From: Thermophilibacter gallinarum
GTDB taxonomy: Bacteria > Actinomycetota > Coriobacteriia > Coriobacteriales > Atopobiaceae
Assembly (NCBI RefSeq): GCF_014982725.1
Contig: NZ_JADCJZ010000003.1
Location: 62,001 to 126,000 of the forward strand
Reading direction: 5' to 3'
Length of the DNA stretch: 64,000 nucleotides
In this document: in pieces, positions 9,654-16,835 of the stretch
How positions within the stretch are numbered: position 1 is the first letter of the stretch
Layout: every line of letters starts with the position of its first letter
The notes under the pieces: model-generated
Seen by the model: only the letters and a program-made list of their open reading frames with translations
Told to the model about the DNA's origin: nothing
The model's database searches: none
Made by a program: the position numbers and the translations under genes

Positions 9654-10950
9654 GTCTGCCCACGTCGTCGATCCCCAGGTGGGCCTCGACGACGTCCGTG
9701 ACGTGCTCATCGACGGCGACAAGATCGCCGCGGTGGGGGAGAGCCTGGATGCCCCGGAGGGGACGTGCGTCATCGACGCCGCCGGCAAGTACCTCGTGCC
9801 CGGCCTTGTCGACATGCACGTGCACTTCCGCGATCCCGGCTTCGAGTACAAGGAGACCATCGAGACCGGCGCCCGTGCGGCGACCCACGGCGGCTTCACC
9901 GACGTGGCCACGATGCCCAACACCGACCCGGTGACCGACACCGGCGCCGAGGTCCGCTACCAGATCGACCGCTCCCGTCACGCCGGCCTCTGCCACATCC
10001 GCCCGATCGGCGCCCTCACGGTCGGCGAGAAGGGCGAGACGCTCGCCGAGATCGGCGACATGGTCATGGAGGGCGCGGTCGCCTTCTCCGACGACGGGCA
10101 CGGCGTCCAGAGCGCCGGCATGATGCGCACCTGCATGGAGTACGTGAGCCAGTTCGACAAGGTCGTCTCGGCGCACTGCGAGGTCGAGTCGCTCACCACG
10201 CACGGCGTCATCAACGAGGGCCGCGCCTCCACGCGCCTCGGCATGTTCGGCTGGCCGGCGCTCGGCGAGGAGCTCGAGATCTACCGCGACATCGAGCTGT
10301 GCCGCATGACGGGCTGCGCCCTGCACATCGCCCACATCTCCACCGAGAAGGGCCTCGAGCTCGTGCGCGCCGCCAAGGCCGAGGGCCTGCCGGTCACCTG
10401 CGAGGTCACCCCGCACCACCTGTTCCTCTGCGAGGATGACATCACCGACGCCTACGACACCAACCTCAAGATGAACCCGCCGCTGCGCCGCGCCTCCGAC
10501 GCCGAGGCGCTCCGCGAGGGCATCCTCGACGGCTCGATCGACTGCGTCGTCACCGACCACGCGCCGCACGCGCCGCACGAGAAGGACTGCGAGTGGGAGA
10601 TCGCCTTCTTCGGCATCGTGGGCCTCGAGACGTCGCTGCCGCTCATGCTCACCAACCTCGTGCTGCCGGGCAAGATGAGCTGGTCTCGCCTCGTCGAGGT
10701 CATGGCCGTGAACCCGCGCCGCTGCCTGCGCCTGCCGGAGGTCCGCGTGGAGGCCGGCTGCACCGCCGACCTCACGCTCATCGACCCGGAGGCCGAGGTC
10801 ACGGTCACCGAGGACTGGCTCGAGAGCCGCTCCAAGAACTCCGCGTGGCTCGGCAAGACGCTCGCCGGCGCCGCCAGCCACGTCTTCGTCGCCGGACGCC
10901 ACACCCTGACGGACGGCGTCGTGACCCCGGTCAAGCGGGTGCTCCGATGA
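9637..10950 (+). CDS. pyrC: Dihydroorotase
   Basis: Type I dihydroorotase of 437 residues in the amidohydrolase fold. The metal ligands appear as 'DMHVHFRDPG' (residues about 58-67), followed by 'EYKETIETG', 'TTHGVINEG' and 'CVVTDHAPHAPHEK'. It cyclises N-carbamoyl-aspartate to dihydroorotate. Its ribosome site GGGAGGAGAG lies inside the end of pyrB. Its stop overlaps the pyrK ATG. Confidence 0.95.
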   Translation: MAYLLKSAHVVDPQVGLDDVRDVLIDGDKIAAVGESLDAPEGTCVIDAAGKYLVPGLVDMHVHFRDPGFEYKETIETGARAATHGGFTDVATMPNTDPVTDTGAEVRYQIDRSRHAGLCHIRPIGALTVGEKGETLAEIGDMVMEGAVAFSDDGHGVQSAGMMRTCMEYVSQFDKVVSAHCEVESLTTHGVINEGRASTRLGMFGWPALGEELEIYRDIELCRMTGCALHIAHISTEKGLELVRAAKAEGLPVTCEVTPHHLFLCEDDITDAYDTNLKMNPPLRRASDAEALREGILDGSIDCVVTDHAPHAPHEKDCEWEIAFFGIVGLETSLPLMLTNLVLPGKMSWSRLVEVMAVNPRRCLRLPEVRVEAGCTADLTLIDPEAEVTVTEDWLESRSKNSAWLGKTLAGAASHVFVAGRHTLTDGVVTPVKRVLR

Positions 10951-11738
10951 CGTCGGGGGGCCTCGCGGTCCACGAGTTCACGGTCGCGCTCAACGAGGGC
11001 GTGGCGGACGGCCTCATGCGCATCGTCATCTCTGCGCCCGAGCTCGCCGCCGCCCTCGCCCCGGGCCAGTTCGTGAACATCCACGTGCCCGGCGACGCGA
11101 GCCAGATCCTGCGCGTCCCGCTGTCCTTCTCGCATGCGGACGCCGCCGCGGGCACCGTGGAGATCGTCTACGCCGTCGTCGGCGACGGCACGCGGCGCCT
11201 TTCCGAGATGACGGCGGGGGAGACCTCCACGGCCGTCGGCCCCTGCGGCAACCCCTGGCCGACCGTCCCGGCCGCCCGCCGCGCCTGCGTCGTCGCCGGC
11301 GGCGTGGGCGTGACGCCGGTCGTCGCGTGCGCCCGCATGCTCGCCGCGTCGGGCGTGGCCTTCGACGCCGTCGTGGGCACTCAGACCGCCGGCAAGCTCT
11401 GGGGCACGGACGTGCTTGAGGGCCTCGGTGCCGGTGCCGTCGCCGTGACCACCGACGACGGTAGCGCCGGGCGCAGGGGCTTCACCACCGACGCCCTCGC
11501 CGACCTTCTCGCCGAGAAGGACTACGACGTCGTCTACACCTGCGGCCCCGAGGTCATGATGGCGGGCGTCGCGCGCCTCTGCCGCGACGCCGGGGTCCGC
11601 TGCCTGGTCTCCATGGAGCGGATGATGTGCTGCGGCTTCGGCGCGTGCGGCACCTGCAACGTCGCCATGGCCGACGGCACCTACAAGTCCTGCTGCAAGG
11701 ACGGCCCCGTCTTCGATGCCGAGGAGGTGGCGTGGTGA
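10947..11738 (+). CDS. pyrK: Dihydroorotate dehydrogenase electron-transfer subunit
   Basis: PyrK of 263 residues, ferredoxin-reductase-like. 'GQFVNIHV' and 'RVPLSFSHAD' mark the FAD domain, 'VVAGGVGVTPVVA' the NAD-binding domain, and the C-terminal 'CCGFGACGTCNV ... SCCKDGP' the [2Fe-2S] cluster. It passes electrons from the PyrD flavin to NAD+, so this organism makes a class-1B dihydroorotate dehydrogenase. It is in an overlapping pair with pyrD (GTGATG). Confidence 0.94.
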   Translation: MTSGGLAVHEFTVALNEGVADGLMRIVISAPELAAALAPGQFVNIHVPGDASQILRVPLSFSHADAAAGTVEIVYAVVGDGTRRLSEMTAGETSTAVGPCGNPWPTVPAARRACVVAGGVGVTPVVACARMLAASGVAFDAVVGTQTAGKLWGTDVLEGLGAGAVAVTTDDGSAGRRGFTTDALADLLAEKDYDVVYTCGPEVMMAGVARLCRDAGVRCLVSMERMMCCGFGACGTCNVAMADGTYKSCCKDGPVFDAEEVAW

Positions 11739-12667
11739 TGGCCGAGAAGAACGTGAGCATGGCCGTCGACCTCGGTGGCGTGTGCATGCAGAACCCCGTC
11801 AACACCGCCTCGGGCACCTTCGCCTTCGGCTCGGTCTTCGAGGACTTCTTCGACGTCTCGCGCCTCGGCGCGATCACGCTCAAGGGATGCTCGGCCGAGC
11901 CGTGGCCCGGCAACCCTGCGCCGCGCATGTGCGAGGTGCCGAGCGGCATGATGAACACCGTGGGGCTCGCCAACCCGGGCGTCGCCGGCATGGTCGAGCA
12001 GTACGGTGAGTATCTCGCCGGGCTCGAGGGGCGCGGCTGCCGCGTCATCGTGCAGGCGGCCGGCCACTCCGTCGACGAGTACGTGGCGGCCGTCGAGCTC
12101 ATCGAGGAGCTCTGCCCGTGGGCGAGCGGCGTCGAGATGAACATCTCCTGCCCCAACATTGCCCGCGGCGGCGTCCTCGTGGGCGGCACGCCGGAGAGCG
12201 CCGCCGAGGTCGTGCGCGCGGTGCGCCCGCGCGTGCGCCGGCCGCTCCTCGTCAAGATGGCACCGGTGCGCGTGCCGGAGATCGCGCGCGCCTGCGAGGC
12301 CGAGGGCGCGGACGCCCTCTCGCTCATCAACACGATCAACGGCATGTCCATCGACGTGCGCACCCGCAGGAGCCGCCTCTCCAAGCCCACGGGCGGCGTC
12401 TCCGGCCCCGCCATCCACGCCATCGCCGTGCGCATGGTCTGGGAGGCGGCCCAGGCCGTCAAGATCCCGATCAACGGCATGGGCGGCATCGCCACGTGGA
12501 GAGACGCCGCCGAGATGATCCTCGCCGGCGCCACCTCGGTCACGGTGGGCACCGCCAACTTCTACGACCCCGCCTGCGCGGCCGACATCGTGGACGGGCT
12601 TTCCGCCTGGGCGGCCGAGCAGGGCGTCACGGACATCAACGAGCTGATTGGAGCCTTCGAATGCTGA
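11738..12667 (+). CDS. pyrD: Dihydroorotate dehydrogenase, class 1B catalytic subunit
   Basis: PyrD of 309 residues. The opening 'NPVNTASGTFAFGSVFEDFFD', the catalytic-Cys loop 'EMNISCPNIARGG', 'PLLVKMAP', 'LINTINGM', and the FMN phosphate site 'INGMGGIATWRDAAEMILAG' (in outline) are all present. It oxidises dihydroorotate to orotate with FMN, together with PyrK. It overlaps pyrF by 7 nt. Confidence 0.95.
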   Translation: MAEKNVSMAVDLGGVCMQNPVNTASGTFAFGSVFEDFFDVSRLGAITLKGCSAEPWPGNPAPRMCEVPSGMMNTVGLANPGVAGMVEQYGEYLAGLEGRGCRVIVQAAGHSVDEYVAAVELIEELCPWASGVEMNISCPNIARGGVLVGGTPESAAEVVRAVRPRVRRPLLVKMAPVRVPEIARACEAEGADALSLINTINGMSIDVRTRRSRLSKPTGGVSGPAIHAIAVRMVWEAAQAVKIPINGMGGIATWRDAAEMILAGATSVTVGTANFYDPACAADIVDGLSAWAAEQGVTDINELIGAFEC

Positions 12668-13383
12668 CGTACGAAGAGGCAAGCGACAAGATCATCATCG
12701 CGCTGGACTGCTCGAAGGAGCGCGCGTTCGAGCTGGCGGACCTGCTCGCCGGCAAGGCCACCTGGGTCAAGGTGGGCATGACGCTCTTCTACGCGGAGGG
12801 CCCCGCCATCGTCGACGCCATGCGCGAGCGCGGGCTGCGCGTCTTCCTCGACCTCAAGGTCCACGACATCCCGTTCCAGGTGCAGGGCGCCGTCCGCGCG
12901 GCCTCGCTCACGGGCGCGGACATCCTCTCCATCCACGGCCTGGGCTCCTCCGCGATGATCGCGGCGGCGCGCAAGGGCGCCGAGGAGGCTGCCGAGCAGC
13001 GCGGCGGCGACCGCACGCGACTCGTGGCCATCTCCGTGCTCACGAGCATGGACCAGGCCGCGCTCGCGGAGATCGGCGTGGAGTCGCCGGTCGCCGAGGA
13101 GGTCGCGCGCCTCGCGAGCCTCGCCTACGGCTCCGGCTCCGACGGCATCGTCTGCTCCCCGCAGGAGGCCGCCGAGATGCGCGAGCTTCTCGGCCCCGAC
13201 GCCCTGATCGTCACCCCGGGCGTGCGTCCCGCCGGCGCCGAGGTGGGGGACCAGAAGCGCATCGCCACCCCGGCTGCCGCCATCGCGGCCGGCGCGTCCA
13301 AGCTGGTCATCGGCCGACCGATCACCGGCGCCGACGACCCGGTCGCCGCCTTCGACGCCATCTGCGCCGAGCTCATGGCGTAG
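12661..13383 (+). CDS. pyrF: Orotidine 5'-phosphate decarboxylase
   Basis: PyrF of 240 residues. 'IIALDCSKERAF', the catalytic 'FLDLKVHDIPFQVQGA' (Asp-x-Lys-x-x-Asp), 'IVCSPQEA', 'IVTPGVRP' and 'LVIGRPITGADDP' identify it. It decarboxylates OMP to UMP. It closes the operon; pyrE, which would supply OMP, is not adjacent, nor are carA/carB. No clear terminator follows. Confidence 0.96.
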   Translation: MLTYEEASDKIIIALDCSKERAFELADLLAGKATWVKVGMTLFYAEGPAIVDAMRERGLRVFLDLKVHDIPFQVQGAVRAASLTGADILSIHGLGSSAMIAAARKGAEEAAEQRGGDRTRLVAISVLTSMDQAALAEIGVESPVAEEVARLASLAYGSGSDGIVCSPQEAAEMRELLGPDALIVTPGVRPAGAEVGDQKRIATPAAAIAAGASKLVIGRPITGADDPVAAFDAICAELMA

Positions 13384-13465
13384 GGTCTCTAGCTGCGAAA
13401 ACGTTCGGGGTGAACCAGGCGTTCAACCGGTCGTGTGCATGACCTGCACCTTTGGTGGAAAGGTC

Positions 13466-13494
13466 TTGCAAAATGCCCGCTCAACGGGCAAACT
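13466..13494 (+). promoter_or_regulatory. Candidate mihF promoter with a dyad in the spacer
   Basis: A TTGCAA -35 (13466-13471) and a weak CAAACT -10 (13489-13494) are 17 nt apart. The spacer holds the dyad TGCCCG-CTCAA-CGGGCA (13474-13490), which could be an operator or a short RNA hairpin. The 177-nt gap upstream of mihF has no other gene. Confidence 0.45.
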
Positions 13495-13560
13495 TAGTTG
13501 GTGCGAGCCGCCCCGTCCTCAGGTGCGACTCTTAGGAACGAACGATGTTTGGAGGATCAC

Positions 13561-13869
13561 ATGGCTCTACCCCAGCTTACCGACGAGCAGCGCAAGGCCG
13601 CCCTCGAGAAGGCCGCCCAGGCCCGTCACGAGCGCGCTGAGCTGCGCGAGAAGATCAAGAGCGGCAAGGTCTCCCTCGAGTCCGTGCTCGAGTCCGACGA
13701 CCCCATCGCCAGCCGCATGAAGGTCTCCACCCTCATCGAGTCCCTCCCGGGCTACGGCAAGGCCAAGGCCGCCAAGATCATGGACGAGCTGGGCATCTCC
13801 GCCTCTCGTCGCGTCAAGGGCCTCGGCGCCCGTCAGCGCGAGCAGCTCCTCGAGGCCCTCACCAAGTAA
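13561..13869 (+). CDS. mihF: Actinobacterial integration host factor (mIHF)
   Basis: A 102-residue, Lys/Arg-rich helical protein. The 'ALPQLTDEQRKAALEKA' start, 'RAELREKIKSG', and the helix-two-turn-helix 'TLIESLPGYGKAKAAKIMDELGI' region with 'RRVKGLGARQREQLL' match the mIHF family. This nucleoid protein bends DNA, was first found as the host factor for mycobacteriophage L5 integration, and is unrelated in fold to proteobacterial IHF. It lies 1 nt before gmk, the usual actinobacterial mihF-gmk-rpoZ order. Confidence 0.94.
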   Translation: MALPQLTDEQRKAALEKAAQARHERAELREKIKSGKVSLESVLESDDPIASRMKVSTLIESLPGYGKAKAAKIMDELGISASRRVKGLGARQREQLLEALTK

Positions 13870-13870
13870 G

Positions 13871-14464
13871 GTGGCCAGAAGAGCTCGAATCTTCGTAGTC
13901 TCTGGACCGTCAGGCGTTGGCAAGGGAACGCTCGTCGCGCTACTGCGTGAGCGTCTCTCTTGCCTTGGCCTGACGGTTTCGGCGACTACGCGCGAGCCGC
14001 GCCCCGGCGAGAAGGACGGCGTCTCCTACTACTTCATGGACGACGCCGAGTTCGACCGTCGCGTCGCTGCGGGGGAGTTCCTCGAGTGGGCATGGGTCCA
14101 CGGCCACCGCTACGGCACCCTGCGCTCCGAGGTTGAGCGCGTCCTCGCCTCAGGATCCTCGGTCGTCCTCGAGATCGACGTCCAGGGCGGGCTCTCCGTG
14201 CGGGCGTCCATGCCCGACGCGGTTCTCGTCTTCGTCGAGCCGCCCAGCGTCGAGGAGCTCGAGCGGCGCCTGCGCGGGCGCGGCACCGAGGACGAGTCCC
14301 AGATCGAGACGCGCCTCCAGAACGCCCGCAGCGAGATGGACCGCGCACCCGAGTACGACGTGAGGATCGTCAACGACGACCTCGACCGCGCCTGCTCGGA
14401 GCTCGAAGAAGTGATACACACGTACGAGATGGACGGAGGTCCCTCAGAAGATGTCCGTGATTAA
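13871..14464 (+). CDS. gmk: Guanylate kinase
   Basis: Gmk of 197 residues. P-loop 'VSGPSGVGKGTL' (residues about 9-20), 'TVSATTREPRPGEKDGVSYYF' with the GMP-binding Arg and Tyr residues, and 'VVLEIDVQGG' are conserved. It phosphorylates GMP/dGMP to GDP/dGDP. The GTG start is 1 nt after mihF. Its 3' end overlaps rpoZ by 14 nt. Confidence 0.94.
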   Translation: MARRARIFVVSGPSGVGKGTLVALLRERLSCLGLTVSATTREPRPGEKDGVSYYFMDDAEFDRRVAAGEFLEWAWVHGHRYGTLRSEVERVLASGSSVVLEIDVQGGLSVRASMPDAVLVFVEPPSVEELERRLRGRGTEDESQIETRLQNARSEMDRAPEYDVRIVNDDLDRACSELEEVIHTYEMDGGPSEDVRD

Positions 14465-14735
14465 GCCCGAGATCGACGGCCTGCTCGACAAGACCGAGCA
14501 GAACCCGTTTCTGCTCTGCTCCCTTGCCTCCAAGCGGGCGTGCGACATCAACAACATGATCCGCGGCCAGCACCTGCGCGTTACCGCGATCCAGGACTTC
14601 GACGACATCACCACCGTCGTCTCCGGCAAGGACCCGATCTCCGTCGCCATGCAGGAGATCGAGGACGGCACCCTCGGCTTCGTCAAGGAGGACTTCGACG
14701 AGGACATCAAGGGCGCCAACACGATCGCCCTCTAG
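14451..14735 (+). CDS. rpoZ: RNA polymerase omega subunit
   Basis: A 94-residue protein. 'PFLLCSLASKRACDINNMI' corresponds to the conserved omega helix that grips the beta-prime C-terminus (usually '...ASKRARQIN'), and the acidic C-terminal tail is normal. Omega helps assembly of RNA polymerase. It sits between gmk and thiI with an AGGTCCCTC-like weak ribosome site, so it probably depends on coupling to gmk. Confidence 0.88.
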   Translation: MSVIKPEIDGLLDKTEQNPFLLCSLASKRACDINNMIRGQHLRVTAIQDFDDITTVVSGKDPISVAMQEIEDGTLGFVKEDFDEDIKGANTIAL

Positions 14736-14743
14736 GCGGCGCC

Positions 14744-15991
14744 ATGACTGAGAGGCTCTGTCTCGTCCACTACCACGAGATCGGTCTCAAGGGCAAGAAC
14801 CGCTCCACGTTCGAGAACCAGCTCGTCTCCAACCTGCATCGCGCCCTGCGCGACCGGGGCGTCTCCAACATCGGCCGGATTTCCGGCTACATCGTCGTGG
14901 AGACCGAGGACCGTCGCGCGAGCGAGGAGCTTGCCGCCCTGATCAGGCGCGTGCCCGGCGTGGCGCGCGTCTCGCTCGCGTACAAGTGCGGGCTCGACGA
15001 GGGCGAGTACGTGGCCGCGGCCATCACGGCCCTCGGCGAGGCGGGGGAGTTCGAGACCTTCAAGGTCCACGCCCGCCGCTCCTCGACCACCTACGAGCTG
15101 CACACGCTCGACATGAACCGTCTCGTGGGGGCGGCCCTCTGCGAGGCCTTCCCCGACAAGAAGGTCGACGTCCACCACCCCGACGTCACCGTCATCGTCC
15201 ATGCCGTCCAGGGCTCCACCTACGTCTACGCCGCCTCGGCGCCGGGCGTCGGCGGGCTACCCGTGGGCACGGCCGGCAAGGTCGTCTCGCTGCTCTCCAG
15301 CGGCTTCGACTCCCCGGTGGCCACGTGGATGGTCGGACGCCGCGGCGCGATCTGCGTGCCCGTGCATTTCTCGGGACGCCCCATGACGGCGGACACGAGC
15401 GAGTGGCTCTGCCAGGACCTCTGCGACGCGCTGGCGCCCTCGGGAGTCGTCGGACGTCTCTACGTCGTCCCCTTCGGCGAGCGCCAGCGAGAGATCTCGC
15501 TCGCCGTGCCGCAGGGCATGCGCATCATCATGTACCGGCGCGTCATGCTCCAGGTCGCCGAGCGCATCGCGCGTCTCGAGGGCGCCAAGGCGCTCGTGAC
15601 CGGCGAGTCGCTCGGGCAGGTGGCCTCGCAGACGCTCGAGAACATCGCCGCCGTCAACGAGGCCGTCACGATGCCCGTGCTGAGGCCCCTCATCGGCTCC
15701 GACAAGCAGGAGATCATCGCCCGCGCGCACGAGATCGGCACCTACGACCTCTGCTGCCAGACCGCGCCCGACTGCTGCACGCTCTTCATGCCGCGGCGCC
15801 CCGAGACGCACGCCCGCATGCCCGAGGTGCTCGCCGCCTGGGAGAGCTTCGACCACGAGGCAATGGTGGAGGAGCTCGTCGACCGCGCCGAGTGGCGCGA
15901 CTACGCGCAGTGCCCGTCGTATCGCGCGCCCAAGGGGCGCCTCTCCGCGCACCATCGTGACCTCGCCCCGGCGGACGCCGGCGAGCGGTAG
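14744..15991 (+). CDS. thiI: tRNA 4-thiouridine synthase
   Basis: ThiI of 415 residues. An N-terminal ferredoxin-like/THUMP part carries 'LVHYHEIGLKGKNRSTFE', followed by the PP-loop 'LLSSGFDSPVATWM', 'VTGESLGQVASQTLENI' and 'CCQTAPDCCTLFMPRRP'. It adenylates and thiolates U8 of tRNA. The C-terminal rhodanese domain of the E. coli enzyme is absent, as in many Gram-positives where sulfur comes directly from a cysteine desulfurase. A hairpin terminator follows. Confidence 0.93.
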   Translation: MTERLCLVHYHEIGLKGKNRSTFENQLVSNLHRALRDRGVSNIGRISGYIVVETEDRRASEELAALIRRVPGVARVSLAYKCGLDEGEYVAAAITALGEAGEFETFKVHARRSSTTYELHTLDMNRLVGAALCEAFPDKKVDVHHPDVTVIVHAVQGSTYVYAASAPGVGGLPVGTAGKVVSLLSSGFDSPVATWMVGRRGAICVPVHFSGRPMTADTSEWLCQDLCDALAPSGVVGRLYVVPFGERQREISLAVPQGMRIIMYRRVMLQVAERIARLEGAKALVTGESLGQVASQTLENIAAVNEAVTMPVLRPLIGSDKQEIIARAHEIGTYDLCCQTAPDCCTLFMPRRPETHARMPEVLAAWESFDHEAMVEELVDRAEWRDYAQCPSYRAPKGRLSAHHRDLAPADAGER

Positions 15992-16039
15992 CGCATCGTC
16001 CCGCCGCTGGCGGCGACAGGTTCGAGCAATTATTATTGG

Positions 16040-16063
16040 ACGCCCTCGGTGACGGGGGCGTTC
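16040..16063 (+). terminator. Candidate terminator after thiI
   Basis: ACGCCCTC pairs with GGGGGCGT (one G-T pair) around a GGTGAC loop, followed by TCTCC. An AT-rich stretch (ATTATTATT) precedes it. Confidence 0.5.
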
Positions 16064-16175
16064 TCCGTTGCGTGGCAGCTTGTGTCACATTCGCGGCAGA
16101 TTCGTGAACGACTTTCTCCCGACGAGGCGCACGGCCCGCGCGTGGTGCCCCATGCTCGATGCAGGGGGTGGTCCG

Positions 16176-16835
16176 ATGGCTCAGGAGAGGGTGCGAAGGG
16201 TCGCGAGAAGGTACGGTGCGGGTGCGCGCGTCGCCGTCCTGGTGGCGTTGGCGTGCCTGCTCGCTGGACTGGCGGTTGCCGGCATGGTGCTCGCGGGCGC
16301 CGGTGGCGGTGTCATGATAGAGCGCGCGTCCGAGGATGAGGTTCCTGCCGCCGAGGACGGGGCGCCAGGCGAGGGTGACACGGAGGCGGATGCCGGCGAG
16401 GTCGCCGAGGCCTCGACCGTGGTCGTCCACGTCGACGGGGCCGTCGCGTCTGCCGGGGTGTACGAGCTGGCCGAGGGTGCGCGCGTCGCGGACGCGGTGG
16501 AGTCGGCGGGGGGCTTCCTGGAGGGGGCTGACACGACGTCTCTCAACCTCGCGGCCCCGTTGTCGGACGGCGAGAAGGTCCATGTGCCCGTCGTGGGCGA
16601 GGACGTCGAAGAGTCGGGTACGGGGACGGGTGGTGCGGGCCCGTCGATGGTGGACATCAACACCGCCAGCGTTGAGGAGCTTGACGCGCTGCCCGGCGTC
16701 GGGGAGGCGACGGCGCGCGCGATCGTCGAGGACCGCGAGACGAACGGGCCCTTCTCGACGCCGGAGGACCTGATGCGCGTCTCGGGGATCGGCGAGAAGA
16801 AGTTCGCCAAGCTCGAGGGGCTCATCCGTGTCTGA
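16176..16835 (+). CDS. comEA: Competence DNA receptor ComEA
   Basis: ComEA of 219 residues. It has a basic N-terminus, one membrane helix (residues about 18-44), an acidic linker, an SLBB domain (about 78-140; 'VVHVDGAVASAGVYEL'), and a C-terminal helix-hairpin-helix pair 'VDINTASVEELDALPGVGEATA'. It binds incoming double-stranded DNA at the outer membrane face. ATG 16176 is chosen because GGGGGTG lies 5 nt upstream; in-frame starts at 16068 and 16152 lack such a site. comEC follows with overlap. Confidence 0.92.
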   Translation: MAQERVRRVARRYGAGARVAVLVALACLLAGLAVAGMVLAGAGGGVMIERASEDEVPAAEDGAPGEGDTEADAGEVAEASTVVVHVDGAVASAGVYELAEGARVADAVESAGGFLEGADTTSLNLAAPLSDGEKVHVPVVGEDVEESGTGTGGAGPSMVDINTASVEELDALPGVGEATARAIVEDRETNGPFSTPEDLMRVSGIGEKKFAKLEGLIRV

